From NCBI RefSeq assembly GCF_000734895.2, contig NZ_CP011382.1, positions 5,000,700-5,064,699 on the forward strand: 64,000 bases of DNA. Direction: 5' to 3'. The DNA is from Calothrix sp. 336/3. GTDB lineage: Bacteria > Cyanobacteriota > Cyanobacteriia > Cyanobacteriales > Nostocaceae. This document shows positions 19,648 to 30,100 of this stretch, in pieces. The position numbers were made by a program, and so were the translations under genes. The notes under the pieces are model-generated. The model did no database searches and was not told the DNA's origin. It saw only the letters and a program-made list of their open reading frames with translations. Position 1 is the first letter of the stretch, and every line of letters begins with the position of its first letter.

Positions 19648-20097
19648 TTAAACCTGTTCTCTCACTTTCCCTAGAGCATATTCTTGAAAGCGATTCATGT
19701 CTGCTTGTAAAGTTGATTCTACAATCCGTCCTAAAAACAAGTTATCCATGATTTTGCCGAGAATACCAGGGATAGCATAGGCAGCAGTTAACTTGACGAT
19801 ACTACTACCATGGCGATCGTAGAAGCGAATCGCACCACGATTGGGTAAACCATCTATGGATTCCCACTGGATAATCTGATTGGGAACTACTTTCAGAATT
19901 CGGGATTGCCAATTAAATTCAAAACTACCTGATTTGAGTTTCCACAGAGAAATATCAGGATTATCTGGCGAGATTTTCACAGAATCAATCCACTTCATCC
20001 ATCGAGGCATTTGTTCCAAGTCAGACCACAGGCTCCATACTAAATCAATGGGAGCCTCGACTTCTACCTGTACACTATGCTCTAGCCAGTCAGACAT
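19648..20097 (-). CDS. SRPBCC (polyketide cyclase/dehydrase-like) protein next to zds
   Basis: This 149-residue protein is a START/SRPBCC-type hydrophobic-ligand-binding fold: it has the opening strand HSVQVEVEAPIDLVWSLWSD, the DLEQMPRWMKWI helix-loop and a long C-terminal helix. I use the ATG at 20097 (MSDWLEHS); the longer frame begins with a TTG at 20139 and adds residues unlike the family. It lies about 140 bp downstream of zeta-carotene desaturase on the same strand. A role in carotenoid handling is plausible from this position but unproven. Confidence 0.75.
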   Translation of the reverse strand: MSDWLEHSVQVEVEAPIDLVWSLWSDLEQMPRWMKWIDSVKISPDNPDISLWKLKSGSFEFNWQSRILKVVPNQIIQWESIDGLPNRGAIRFYDRHGSSIVKLTAAYAIPGILGKIMDNLFLGRIVESTLQADMNRFQEYALGKVREQV

Positions 20098-20235
20098 GGG
20101 TTTTATACCAATTTCCAATGCGAAATTACAGGAGTTCAATCATAGACGGGCAAGGATACCCGTCTGTCAAATTTGCAGATATTATTTGTGATTTGTCCTT
20201 TTTTCCTGGTTTGACGGTTGCGGTTATCCAAATAA

Positions 20236-21675
20236 CTACTGTTTAACTGTTTCCAAAATTGCCGCCGCAGCGCGTTTTCCGGAAATGGTTGCTCCTTCCA
20301 TACTATCGATATAATCCTGTTGGGTGTAACTACCCGCAAGGAAGAAATTAGGAATAGGGGTTTTTTGCTGGGGACGGAAAACATCCATTCCCGGTGCTTC
20401 TCGATAGAGAGACTGAGCTAATTTCACCACGCTATACCAAGTCATGTTTAACTCCCGTGATGAAGGGAAGAGTTCATGAACTTGTTTGAGAACATGTTGG
20501 GCGATTTCTTCGTTGCTTTGCTTAATAAAGGGGTCTCCAGGAGTCAGTACCAACTGTAATAAAGAGCCTTCTCCTTCTCGGTAATAATCCGCAGGGCTGG
20601 TGAGGGCAAGGTCTGCAAAGCAGGAAAAATCAGCATCGGCAGTATAGAGCAGGTTATCCAATCCGGCTGCCTGTTGTAACTGTTTACGCTTCTGCTCATC
20701 TTGGAGTTCTGTCACCCAACCATCAAAGCGCATCTGAACGGTAGCGACGGGAACTGCATCTAATTTATAGATATTGTCGAATTCTGACCATTTTCGCCAA
20801 TCTTGGGGCAATAGGCGCTGAATTCCGGGAATATCACAGGCAGCAACATAGACATCGGCGGTGATTGTTTCTACGGTATCACCATTGGCGATCGCCACCC
20901 CTGTGACTACAGTTTGACCATTTTCTTCCCCATATTGGATTTCCCGCACCTGGCGACGAGTGTATATTTTTGTACCTCGTGCTTCCAAGTATTCCACGAT
21001 AGGTTTGTGGAGGTATTCGTAGGGTGAACCTTCCAACATTCGGAGTACGGAAGCTTCGGTTCTGGCAGCAAAAAACTGGAAAATAGTCAGCATACAGCGA
21101 GCGGAAATATTTTCGCAGTCGATGAAACCTAAAGCGTAGGCGATGGGGTTCCACATCCGTTTGATGCTGTTATTGCTACCACCATGATTGCGAAACCAGT
21201 CAGCAAAACTGATATTATCCAGCTTCCGGATGCTGCGCATTGCCCCATCAAAGTCTACCAAACCCCGAACCACGGGACTAATAGCCAGGGCGATCGCATT
21301 CTGCAATTTGTCGAGGGGAGAAAGTTGGGCAGTGGTGAAAAATGCCTTAATACCATGAAATGGCGCGCCTGTAAAGAAACGAAAGTCCAATGCACCCATC
21401 TTGCCACCTTTATTAATAAAAGTGTGGGTATGTTCTTTGAGCCTAAGATTATCTATTGCCCCGACTCGCTCCATGAGAGCAAATAATTGGTAATAACAGC
21501 CAAAAAAGACGTGTAACCCCATCTCAATATGATTACCGTCTGCATCAACCCAACTACTTACCTTACCACCGACAAACGGACGGGACTCGAAAATTTGGAC
21601 TTCGCAACCAGCATCAGCTAAGTCCATAGCCGTTACTAGTCCAGCTAGCCCCGCACCAACGATCGCAACACGCAT
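20236..21675 (-). CDS. zds (crtQ): Zeta-carotene desaturase
   Basis: This is a 479-residue FAD-dependent desaturase that converts zeta-carotene to lycopene, via neurosporene, in the plant-like carotenoid route used by cyanobacteria. The N-terminus has the dinucleotide fold [20 protein letters not shown] and the family signature [29 protein letters not shown] is typical of ZDS. The C-terminal FAD motif [16 protein letters not shown] is present. The longer frame to 21726 is not used: the ATG at 21675 has an AGGAAGGA ribosome site and matches the usual length. It is followed by the SRPBCC gene. Confidence 0.93.
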   Translation of the reverse strand: MRVAIVGAGLAGLVTAMDLADAGCEVQIFESRPFVGGKVSSWVDADGNHIEMGLHVFFGCYYQLFALMERVGAIDNLRLKEHTHTFINKGGKMGALDFRFFTGAPFHGIKAFFTTAQLSPLDKLQNAIALAISPVVRGLVDFDGAMRSIRKLDNISFADWFRNHGGSNNSIKRMWNPIAYALGFIDCENISARCMLTIFQFFAARTEASVLRMLEGSPYEYLHKPIVEYLEARGTKIYTRRQVREIQYGEENGQTVVTGVAIANGDTVETITADVYVAACDIPGIQRLLPQDWRKWSEFDNIYKLDAVPVATVQMRFDGWVTELQDEQKRKQLQQAAGLDNLLYTADADFSCFADLALTSPADYYREGEGSLLQLVLTPGDPFIKQSNEEIAQHVLKQVHELFPSSRELNMTWYSVVKLAQSLYREAPGMDVFRPQQKTPIPNFFLAGSYTQQDYIDSMEGATISGKRAAAAILETVKQ

Positions 21676-21899
21676 TCCGTCCTTCCTTTTCAATTGCTTT
21701 ACAAATTTTAACTGGTTTGGGGGCAAATTTTACGATGAGGAACTGAGCGATTCTGTATTAGCAATAGGCGATCGCCTATTTTCTAGGCAGTAATTTTACT
21801 AAATAATCAGCTTTTTTACCTGAAATTAAAATGAATTTCAGTATAAACAAGTACGATTAGGAGTAAGTACAATCGAACTTAAATTCAGAGATATTTGTT

Positions 21900-22844
21900 A
21901 TGCTCACAGCAATCTGTACTTTGTTTGAAAAAGACTACCACTACGGTGTAGGCGCTTTAGTCAATTCCTTGTATGTCCACGGTTTTCGTGGAATTGTTTG
22001 GGCAGGATACCGAGGAAATTTACCATTTTGGGCACAACCCCTGACCCTCAGCGAAGGTTATCAAGAATACAAAGTAGCTGAGGGATGCGCCATTCGCTTT
22101 GTTAAATTAGAGACACACAAGCATTTCGGCTATTACAAACCTGACTTTATGTGGCAGTTAATGGAAAATTACTGTCCGGAGGTGGAAGCACTTTTCTACT
22201 TTGACCCAGATATTGTCAATAAAAGAGACTGGCAATATTATGAGCATTGGGTAAATTGTGGCGTTGCTTTGTGTGGTGACTCTTGGTATTCCATGCCCAA
22301 CAATCACCCTACTCGAATGGCATGGAGAAAATTTGTTGAAAGTCATAATTTTGTCTGCGATCGCCCATTAGAACATCACTACAATGCAGGTTTTATTGGC
22401 GTTCCTAAGAAATATCAATACATTCTCTCTATCTGGCAAAAACTCACAGATATTGCCACAGAATCTGGATACATTGATTTCGATGATTTATATAGTCATA
22501 AATGTGTCTACAATTACCCTTACATCTTTGGAGACCAAAGCATCATGAACATGACACTAATGGTGACAGACTGTCCTATTAGTACTATTGGTCCTGAAGG
22601 AATGGACTTTATTCCAGGAGGTGATACGATGTCCCATGCCATATCACCAGCTATTAAACCCTGGCGCAAAAAAATATTACTTCGAGGGTTGCAAGCAGAT
22701 GCTCCCACGGTTACAGACAAACTCTATTGGAATAATGCGCAAACACCGATTCCTCTCTATTCTCCCAGAAAAATTTCCTTAACTCAGATGGAAATTCGTA
22801 TAGCTTCAGGGATTGGTCGTTTTATCCGTCGTCCGGCGATGTAA
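21900..22844 (+). CDS. Predicted glycosyltransferase (GT8-like)
   Basis: This 314-residue protein begins MLTAICTLFEKDYHYGVGAL, the typical opening of nucleotide-diphospho-sugar transferases, and has a DxD metal-binding motif in ALFYFDPDIV (about residues 95-104). Later motifs HHYNAGFIGV and GDQSIMNM also fit GT-A glycosyltransferases that place a sugar on glycans or proteins. Donor and acceptor cannot be told from the sequence. It stands alone and is followed by 24-bp repeats. Confidence 0.6.
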   Translation: MLTAICTLFEKDYHYGVGALVNSLYVHGFRGIVWAGYRGNLPFWAQPLTLSEGYQEYKVAEGCAIRFVKLETHKHFGYYKPDFMWQLMENYCPEVEALFYFDPDIVNKRDWQYYEHWVNCGVALCGDSWYSMPNNHPTRMAWRKFVESHNFVCDRPLEHHYNAGFIGVPKKYQYILSIWQKLTDIATESGYIDFDDLYSHKCVYNYPYIFGDQSIMNMTLMVTDCPISTIGPEGMDFIPGGDTMSHAISPAIKPWRKKILLRGLQADAPTVTDKLYWNNAQTPIPLYSPRKISLTQMEIRIASGIGRFIRRPAM

Positions 22845-22853
22845 AGAATGAGT

Positions 22854-22951
22854 AATCGTTTATATGATTTGGCAATAGAACTACATTCCGCTAGCGCGAT
22901 AGAACTACATTCCGCTAGCGCGATAGAACTACATTCCGCTAGCGCGATCGC
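22854..22951 (+). repeat. 24-bp tandem repeat ending in HIP1, left copy
   Basis: It begins with TAATCGTTTATATG and continues with three near-identical 24-bp units (GATAGAACTACATTCCGCTA plus GCGC), the last running into GCGATCGC. A second block of the same structure lies at 23891-23970, so the CPCC/DUF6714 gene sits between direct copies. A related single unit occurs at 49592-49622. Confidence 0.8.
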
Positions 22952-23010
22952 AAACCTCCACGCAAATGAACCTATCCCATATATTGAATTCTATTTTTAT
23001 TGTTAGGTAA

Positions 23011-23814
23011 GTGAGTAACTTTAGTGATTCTTCCAGGCTATATCCCTGTCCTTGTTGTGGCTACATGACTTTAGAACAACAGCCTCCAGGAACTTATCTA
23101 GTCTGCCCCATCTGCTTTTGGGAAGATACTGGAGAACGGTATGGTTTGCGTGTATCGCAGCGTAATTTTCTGGAATTTGGTGCCTGCGATCGCCAATGGA
23201 GTAATCGAGTGCGTCCTCCCACTGCACAGGATCGTCGAATAGCAAACTGGCAACCCCTTGATGTTCCAGCAGAAATAGCTAGACTGGCAGTAATTCAACA
23301 AATTACAAAAGCGTTTGAGGGTGTTAGCCGTGAGGATGGTGTTTCTCTCCATGAAGCACGAGTGATTGATGATTGGGGGGGTGAAGAGGAACGTGTTGCT
23401 GCGCGGAAAATTGATACGGATATTCGGTGGCAGGATGTACCCGTTGAGTGGATTGAGAAATTATACGATGCTTTCAGCTTTCTCGATGCCAAAGGATGGC
23501 GATACTATCTTCCTGCCTATATGCTCTATTCACTCAAGTTTTACACAACCAATTCAATGGCTGTTGATTCAGCAGTTTATAGCTGCATCCTCTACGAAGA
23601 CAAAAAATCTCAGTATAAGGATTTGAAAGAGTATCAGTTATCCCGATTTGGGTTACTGACAGTAGATCAGTCAAGGGCAGTTTGTCAGTTTCTTCGGTTT
23701 CAAGTAGCATACGAAGAGGGGGATGGATTAGCTGCTCAAAAAGCCCTAGATGCTTATTGGAGTAGATTCTGTAGCGAGGGCGATCGCCCAGATGCTGGGT
23801 TCCAGACTAATTAA
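23011..23814 (+). CDS. CPCC-domain and DUF6714-domain hypothetical protein
   Basis: This is a 267-residue protein of two parts. The N-terminus is a cysteine-rich zinc-ribbon-like CPCC domain (YPCPCCGYMTL ... YLVCPICFWEDT, cysteine pairs at about 13-16 and 32-35). The C-terminal part (about 135-250) resembles DUF6714 (IEKLYDAFSFLD, WRYYLPAYMLYSL). Both domains are often found as immunity-like or accessory proteins; function is unknown. The start is GTG at 23011 with AGG upstream. Its stop is followed within 100 bp by a second copy of the 24-bp repeats, then a toxin-antitoxin pair, so this segment looks acquired or duplicated. Confidence 0.65.
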   Translation: MSNFSDSSRLYPCPCCGYMTLEQQPPGTYLVCPICFWEDTGERYGLRVSQRNFLEFGACDRQWSNRVRPPTAQDRRIANWQPLDVPAEIARLAVIQQITKAFEGVSREDGVSLHEARVIDDWGGEEERVAARKIDTDIRWQDVPVEWIEKLYDAFSFLDAKGWRYYLPAYMLYSLKFYTTNSMAVDSAVYSCILYEDKKSQYKDLKEYQLSRFGLLTVDQSRAVCQFLRFQVAYEEGDGLAAQKALDAYWSRFCSEGDRPDAGFQTN

Positions 23815-23890
23815 TTAGTACAGCCGACGGTTCAATCTTCTTTCTGTTTTAGCTTATCTTCTCTGCCAAAAATTCTACCTGCAAAAACTG

Positions 23891-23970
23891 CTAATCGTTT
23901 ATATGTATAAGTGGGCGATAGAACTACATTCCGCTAGTGCGATAGAACTACATTCCGCTAGCGCGATCGC
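23891..23970 (+). repeat. 24-bp tandem repeat ending in HIP1, right copy
   Basis: This block has the same structure as the one at 22854: CTAATCGTTTATATG, then two 24-bp units (GATAGAACTACATTCCGCTA plus GTGC or GCGC) ending in GCGATCGC. It lies just before the toxin-antitoxin pair. Confidence 0.8.
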
Positions 23971-24073
23971 AATTTTGGAAACAGCCCAAAGTCAAACTGG
24001 GTATAGCTTGTAACCTCAAGAACCGAGCAGCATGTTAGATTGAGTGGATAATCACGATGAGGTTTTGAAACCG

Positions 24074-24280
24074 ATGACTTTTAATGATGTGGTTGAGGTC
24101 GTCAAAAATCTTTCTACAGATGAAAAACGTGAAATTCAACTGTTATTGCAACAATACCTTCGGGAGGAGCGCCGTGACGAGATATATGCCAACTTCAAGA
24201 CAGCACAAATTGAGCAGCAGGAAGGTAAACTTAAGTTTACCTCCAATATCAACGAATTGAAACAATCGATAGAGGAGTGA
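24074..24280 (+). CDS. Antitoxin of a RelE/YafQ-type pair
   Basis: This 68-residue acidic helical protein (MTFNDVVEVVKNLSTDEKRE...) resembles the small antitoxins that precede RelE/YafQ-like toxins in cyanobacteria. The frame also has a GTG at 24044; I prefer the ATG at 24074 because homologues start there, though neither start has a strong ribosome site. Its stop overlaps the toxin start (TGATG), a typical translationally coupled pair. It would bind and neutralise the toxin and repress the operon. Confidence 0.7.
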   Translation: MTFNDVVEVVKNLSTDEKREIQLLLQQYLREERRDEIYANFKTAQIEQQEGKLKFTSNINELKQSIEE

Positions 24281-24549
24281 TGGTGGAAGTCAGTTTCAGT
24301 TCGTCATTCAAACGTGCATTCAAGAAACATATCAAAGGCAATGTAGATTTAGAGGCAAGGTTTTGGCAAAAGTTGGAACAGTTCACTGTGGATCCATTTG
24401 ATCCAAGCTTGAAAACGCACAAACTATCGGGCAAGCTCAAGGAATTTTGGAGCTTTAGCGTCGATTATGATGAAAGGGTATTGTTTTACTTTACGGAAGA
24501 CGAAAAAGCTGTGCTTGTAGATATTGGTAGTCATGACGAGGTGTATTAG
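24280..24549 (+). CDS. RelE/YafQ-family mRNA interferase toxin
   Basis: This is an 89-residue toxin with the fold of RelE/ParE ribosome-dependent mRNA endonucleases. Seen motifs are SFKRAFKKHIKGN (N-terminal basic helix), DPFDPSLKTHKLSG, the FWSFSVDYDERVLFYF strand pair and the terminal DIGSHDEVY. The C-terminal His and Tyr positions match residues important in YafQ-like enzymes. It is one codon shorter than the frame starting with GTG at 24277; ATG 24280 overlaps the antitoxin stop. It appears intact. The target is inferred from the family. Confidence 0.8.
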   Translation: MVEVSFSSSFKRAFKKHIKGNVDLEARFWQKLEQFTVDPFDPSLKTHKLSGKLKEFWSFSVDYDERVLFYFTEDEKAVLVDIGSHDEVY

Positions 24550-24710
24550 GAGCAGTTGTGGCAGCACAACAAAACAGTTGCAGTGGAATGAATCAAGGTT
24601 TCTGGTGTGGATACAAAAGTTACTGGCAAGCGCTCAGCAGGAACGTTATACAATCAGCAAAAGTAATTCCATACATCGTCGTCTTTTATGACAGCAAATT
24701 ATATTCTCAT

Positions 24711-24745
24711 AAAAAAATTGAGGATAAATAACTCATTTTCCTCAA
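24711..24745 (-). terminator. Rho-independent terminator for the 24792-25106 gene
   Basis: Read on the minus strand, TTGAGGA (24745-24739) pairs with TCCTCAA (24724-24718) and is followed directly by seven T (24717-24711). It lies about 45 bp after the stop of the small membrane protein. Confidence 0.7.
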
Positions 24746-24791
24746 CTCTATTAATCCTATTTTGAATTTAAACTAGCAAAATTTTACAAAT

Positions 24792-25106
24792 TTAACTGGT
24801 AGCTTCTACTGGTTTTTGCTGAGACACATTACCAGGAATGGGTTCCATTTTTGCACCTGGTTCTAAAGGCATTAATTCAATGTGATTTAACAAGGTGGTA
24901 ACGAAGGCAAACAGTAAAAAAGGTAAAGATAACAAAATTACTAAACCAACTGTAACTAATGCATATACAGGTCTTCTTGCACCCATTAAAGCAAGTGCTG
25001 CGGCTAAACTCACAGTAATAGTGATTAACCAAACTATGATTTGACCATAGACATCGCCAAAGGTCAGAGTGCAGACAAAACGATACTTTTGAATGTTATT
25101 AATCAT
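24792..25106 (-). CDS. Small hypothetical membrane protein
   Basis: This 104-residue protein has two clear membrane helices (about 22-44, IIVWLITITVSLAAALALMG, and 48-72, VYALVTVGLVILLSLPFLLFAF), a short cytoplasmic start and a Pro/Glu-rich tail. I do not recognise a functional family. A good terminator follows it, and it is transcribed alone. Confidence 0.6.
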   Translation of the reverse strand: MINNIQKYRFVCTLTFGDVYGQIIVWLITITVSLAAALALMGARRPVYALVTVGLVILLSLPFLLFAFVTTLLNHIELMPLEPGAKMEPIPGNVSQQKPVEATS

Positions 25107-25326
25107 ATAATTTGCCTCTGGTATCTCCCTTGGTTCTACATTAGGTCATTGTTTGCTTTTCAGAGGATTTTTAAATATTTTTGAAATAATTGTAATATTG
25201 CTTAACATTCAATGATAAATGTTCAGGGAGGTTCCGAAGGCAAGTCTCTAGTCTCTACCAATTGATAGGTGACATTCTTTTTCCTAGTTTGCTATAATCG
25301 CGACTAAAAATAGTCTTGTCCTAAAT

Positions 25327-25764
25327 CTATTCTCCAGAAATTTGACAAAAAATGCTGCGTTTTCTCGCTCCATCAAGTTCAAAAAATAATACAGATTGAT
25401 AGGTTCCTAGAGCTAATTTGCCGTCTACGATGGGTATGACTTCGCTGGTAGATAGCATCATTGCCATGAGGTGAGAATGGGCGTTAATTGGCTCGTCGGG
25501 GGGTATATTAGGGCGAAGATGCAAATCATTATGTAAATATCTATCGGATTCTGGAGCTAGTTTTCTCAGAAATACTTTAATATCTTCTAATAATCTTTCT
25601 TCGTTTTCGTTAATAGCTAAGGCAGTGGTTGTGTGACGGGAAAATATTAATATATGACCATTCTGAATAGATGTAGTCGCAATTAATGATTTAATCTGTG
25701 AGGTGATATTATGAATGTTAATTCCCGGCTGAGTGGTAATTTCAATAATTTGATTGTGTATCAT
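25327..25764 (-). CDS. yjbQ: YjbQ/UPF0047 family protein
   Basis: This 145-residue protein belongs to the YjbQ (UPF0047) family, small enzymes reported to have weak thiamine-phosphate synthase activity; their physiological role is unclear. The conserved core is present: ILIFSRHTTTALAINENEER with the invariant HTT, HNDL(HL) and a C-terminal HSHLMAMMLS / GTYQSVLFFELDG. The length is normal. It sits 56 bp downstream of the aminotransferase on the same strand and may share its transcript. Confidence 0.85.
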   Translation of the reverse strand: MIHNQIIEITTQPGINIHNITSQIKSLIATTSIQNGHILIFSRHTTTALAINENEERLLEDIKVFLRKLAPESDRYLHNDLHLRPNIPPDEPINAHSHLMAMMLSTSEVIPIVDGKLALGTYQSVLFFELDGARKRSIFCQISGE

Positions 25765-25819
25765 AGGTAGGAGATGTAAACTGGGGGAATACTAGTAATT
25801 TCCTAGATTATTAGCAATT

Positions 25820-26983
25820 TTAATTAACTATTTTCTTCAATCCAGAGATTAATCGATTAATTCCTTGTTGAGCGGTTTCTGGTTGTAATGCACCATAGGC
25901 AATTCGTACATAACACCCACCTTCCATCCCAAAAGTTGTACCGGGAATTACCGCAACCAAATGTTCTTGGATGAGACGTTTCGTTAATGTGAAAGCATCT
26001 AGGGAAGTGTGAATTTTCAGAAAGAAATAAAAAGCACCAGGTGCTAGATTAATTGTACAGATATCATGAAGTTCCCTAAGGGAGTCAAGTACTAATTCTC
26101 GCACTTGGGCGATCGCCTGAATATTTTCCTGAAGATACTCTGGTTTTGCTTGCATTGCCCCTAATGCTGCATACTGGGAGATTACCGGGGGGCAAATCAA
26201 AATCGTATCCTGAACTTTTTTAACTGCTACCAGGAGATTTGCGGGAATTACCATGTAGCCAATACGCCAACTAGCAAATCCGTAAGCTTTCGACAGACTA
26301 TATAGGGATATCGTGTGTTCACTGCTACCAGGAAAAGCACCGGGAGACGTATGAGTAATACCGTCATAGGTAAAATATTCGTAGGCTTCATCACTGATAT
26401 GGTAGATACCGCGATCGCCACAAATGCGGTTAACCGTCTCTAAAGTTTCCCTGGGGTAAACTGCACCAGTGGGGTTATTAGGGGAAATGGTGACAACTGC
26501 GCGAGTTTTCGGGGTAATTGCTTGGGCGATCGCCTCTGGTTGGAGTTGATAATTAGTATCAGTGGATACTAGTACTGGGCGACATCCTGCCATCGTAATC
26601 GCCATCTCATGGTTGAAATAGTAGGGAGTATTGAGAATTATTTCATCCCCAGGAGAGGTAATTGCCAGAATTGCATTCATAAATGCCATATTACTCCCAG
26701 CAGTCACCACAATAGGCTGATTTGGCGTAATTTCGATACCATTAAAAGTTTGTAATTTGTTGGCGATCGCATTGATTAAAGGCGGAATACCTTCTACAGC
26801 TTTGTATAAATTATTATGAGATTCTAAGAGAAACTGCGGCAACATTTCTACAGCTTCCCTCGGTGGATTGTAAGCAACAACACCTTGTCCTAGGGAAATC
26901 GTACCAGGATGATTGTGAATCAACTCACCAATAACTGGAATTATCGGTGACTGTACCGCTTGCATTCGAGAAACTATCTGCAT
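25820..26983 (-). CDS. Pyridoxal-phosphate aminotransferase, class I
   Basis: This is a 387-residue fold-type I aminotransferase close to aspartate/aromatic transaminases. The PLP lysine is in SLSKAYGFASWRIGY; the cofactor pocket motifs VVTAGSNMAF and TISPNNPTGAVYP are present, and an Arg near the C-terminus (CYVRIAYG) would bind the substrate carboxylate. I use the ATG at 26983 (MQIVSRMQAV), the family start; the frame upstream to 27061 adds 26 unlikely residues. The amino-acid substrate cannot be deduced. yjbQ follows. Confidence 0.85.
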   Translation of the reverse strand: MQIVSRMQAVQSPIIPVIGELIHNHPGTISLGQGVVAYNPPREAVEMLPQFLLESHNNLYKAVEGIPPLINAIANKLQTFNGIEITPNQPIVVTAGSNMAFMNAILAITSPGDEIILNTPYYFNHEMAITMAGCRPVLVSTDTNYQLQPEAIAQAITPKTRAVVTISPNNPTGAVYPRETLETVNRICGDRGIYHISDEAYEYFTYDGITHTSPGAFPGSSEHTISLYSLSKAYGFASWRIGYMVIPANLLVAVKKVQDTILICPPVISQYAALGAMQAKPEYLQENIQAIAQVRELVLDSLRELHDICTINLAPGAFYFFLKIHTSLDAFTLTKRLIQEHLVAVIPGTTFGMEGGCYVRIAYGALQPETAQQGINRLISGLKKIVN

Positions 26984-27145
26984 ATCTATCTGATAAAGGA
27001 GATTTAAATGATAGCCGATTGTGACAGTACAAGATACAGAATATAGGTTGAAATTTGCCATAAAAATAGCGGCAACTGATAAAGTCCCGCTATCTTATAG
27101 AGTTAAATAGTCTCGATTAGTTGATGTTTATCTTGCTATCTTTAA

Positions 27146-30100
27146 CTAATCACAAGCCCATATTTTCACAGTATTATCCCAGCTACAAGTAGCGAGTAAT
27201 TTACCATTGGGACTAAATCTCACAGAATTGACAGCAGAGGAATGGGCTTTTAGGCTTTCAATTTCTGTACCTGTTTCCACATCCCAAATTCTCACAGTTT
27301 TGTCATCGCTGGCACTAGCAATAATGCTACTATCATTACTGAAAGCTAAGGAGAAAATTGCTCCAGCATGTCCATTCATATTACGAATAAACTGAAGACG
27401 ATGTACATCCCAAAGCTTGATAGTCTTGCCATTACCTGCACTAGCTAAATACTCACCATTTGGACTAAATTTGACTGAAGCAATACCGCTAGAATGTCCT
27501 TTCAAGACTCCAATTAATTCACCAGAAAACATATTCCACAGGCGGATAATTCTATCATCCCCAGCGCTGGCGAGAATCTCTCCGTTCGAGCTAAATGCCA
27601 CAGAGCGTACCCAATTTGTATGCTCTCGAATTACTCTAATTTCCTTGGCGGTTTTCAAATCCCAAAGTCTCACGGTTTTGTCTTGACTCGCACTAGCTAA
27701 AGTCATACCGTAGGGAGTAAAAGCTAGGGAATAAACTAAGTCAGAATGTCCTTTGATGGTATTTTTTAAGATGCCTGTACTGACATCCCAAAATTTAATA
27801 CTTTTGTCTAGAGAACTGCTACCACTTACTAGAGTTTTACCATCGGGACTAAATGCAAGGCAACGAATACCATCGGAATGTCCGATAAATTTATGTATTT
27901 CTTTCCCTGTTTCTACATCCCAAAGTCTAATACTTTGATCCCAGTAACCACTACAGCTCGCAATTAGCTTACCATCAGGACTAAACGCTACAGCAAATAC
28001 AGCATCTTTATGTCCGGTAAATGTGCGTAATTCTCGATATTCTGCTTTTTTCTTGGAGGAATTAGCACTAGCAACTTTTGGCGCGATGGGTTGCTGTTGA
28101 GTAATTTCGGTGACGGGAACAGGTGCTGGTTTCGCTGTTTCTGTAACTGGTTTGGGTGTAGTAATTACTTGAGCTTGAGTAATTTCAGCTACAGGTTCTG
28201 CTTTTACAACTGGTGCAGGAGTAGGTGTTACAACAGCAGTAGGAGCGGGTGCTGGTATTGCAACAGGTGCAGGAGCAGGGGTTACAACAGGTTCAGCTTT
28301 TACAACAGGTGCAGGTGCTGGAGTTATGACAGGTTCTGTTTTCGCAACAGGAGCAGGTGCTGGAGTTATGACAGGTTCTGTTTTCGCAACAGGAGCAGGT
28401 GCTGGAGTTACAACAGGAGAAGGTGCTGGAGTTATAACAGGTTCTGTTTTTACAACAGGTGTGGGTGCTGGAGTTATAACAGGAGAAGGTGCTGGAGTTA
28501 CAACAGGTTCTGTTTTTGCAACAGGAGCAGGTGCTGGAGTTACAACAGGAGAAGGTGCTGGAGTTACAACAGGTTCTGTTTTTGCAACAGGAGCAGGTGT
28601 TATGATAGGTTCCGCTTTCGCAACAGGTGCAGTTATGGGAATTACTGGAAGAGTAGAGCTGATAGCGCTTAAATCTTGTATTACCTGGGGTACAGAAACG
28701 TAACGATTGGGAATATTTGGCTCAACCAATTTTTCCAGTATTTTGCCTAATTCTTCAGTGACGGGATTATTGATTAAATAGGAACGCCATTCCCATTGAT
28801 TCCGAGAGACTTTGAACAATTGGAAAGGAGAAATTTTCGTTAACAAATAGAGACAAGTAACTCCTAAGCTGTATAAGTCACTAGTAAATAATGCTTGTTC
28901 TCGATGTTGTTCGGGGGCAATGTATTGAGGATTGCTGACACTATCTCCAGTCAAAAGTTCACGAATTCTACTAGTAACAAAACCAGCTAAGACAAATTTC
29001 CCATCTGCCAGACGAATAATATTATCTGGGTTGATGTTACGATGAATCACACCCTGAGAGTGAATATATTCGAGAACAGGGAGGATATTTTGTAATAATT
29101 CTCGAATTTTGACTTCAGTAAAAATGCCTTCACTAGAGACAATATCACCAAGGGTTTTGCCCTCAATGATTTCTTGTACTAAGTAATAGCGATCGCCATC
29201 ACTAAAATGCTCAATTAATCTGGGAATTTGTGGATGTTGTCCAAGTTTTTCTAATCTGCTCGCTTCCTTGGTAAAGAATTTTACAGTTTTTTCTGCGGTT
29301 TGGCTGCCTTGTGTTGTTAGATAATATTCTTGGAGAATATATTGTGGTTTATCTGCTTGACTTTCATCGACAGTTAACCAAGTTTTGCCAATATTATCTT
29401 CACCAACTAGTTGCAGAGTTTTGTATTTATCTCTGATGCGACTACTACTAATTACTGCTGCTGGAGTCACAATTGGTGGAGTGACAATCACTGGAGTGGC
29501 AATGGGTGAAGGAGACTCAACAACCGCATGAACAGGAGCAATTTGTGAGCTTAAATCTTGAATTACTTGATGTGCAAAGTAATAGCGTTCATTAGTTTTA
29601 ATAGCAACTAATCTATTCAGAATTAGTTCTAGTTTACTGCTGAGGGGATTACTTGCTAAATAATAACGCCACTTCCAAGTTTGTGCAGATGCTTTAAATA
29701 GTTGGAAGGGGGATACTCCCGTTAATAGATAGAGACAAGTGACACCTAAACTGTATAAATCGCTGGCAAATTCTGCTTGTCCTTTGTATTGTTCTGGGGC
29801 AATATATTCAGCATTCCCCAAGCTTTGTCCTGTTTTTAACGCTGTGGGTAAAGCACTTTCCTTGGTAACGCTAAAACCAACCAGAATGAATTTACCATCA
29901 TGACGACGAATAATATTTTCGGGATTGATTTGATGATGGATTATCCCTTGGGAATGGACATAGTTAATAACTGGTAAAACACTATGGAGCAAACCAGTGA
30001 TTCTAACTTCACTACAGATACCTTCAGTTTTGAGAATTTGGGCTAAACTCTCACCAGGAACAAACTCTCGCACAACATAATAATAATCACCTTGACGGAA

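Noticed and set aside
21184-21486. Plus-strand frame antisense to zds
   Set aside because: Shadow of the desaturase gene; no start context or domain.
28091-28703. Long plus-strand frames rich in Cys/Arg/Ser/Tyr or Gly/Ala/Thr/Val
   Set aside because: They are antisense readings of the proline-rich linker repeats of the pseudokinase-WD40 gene.
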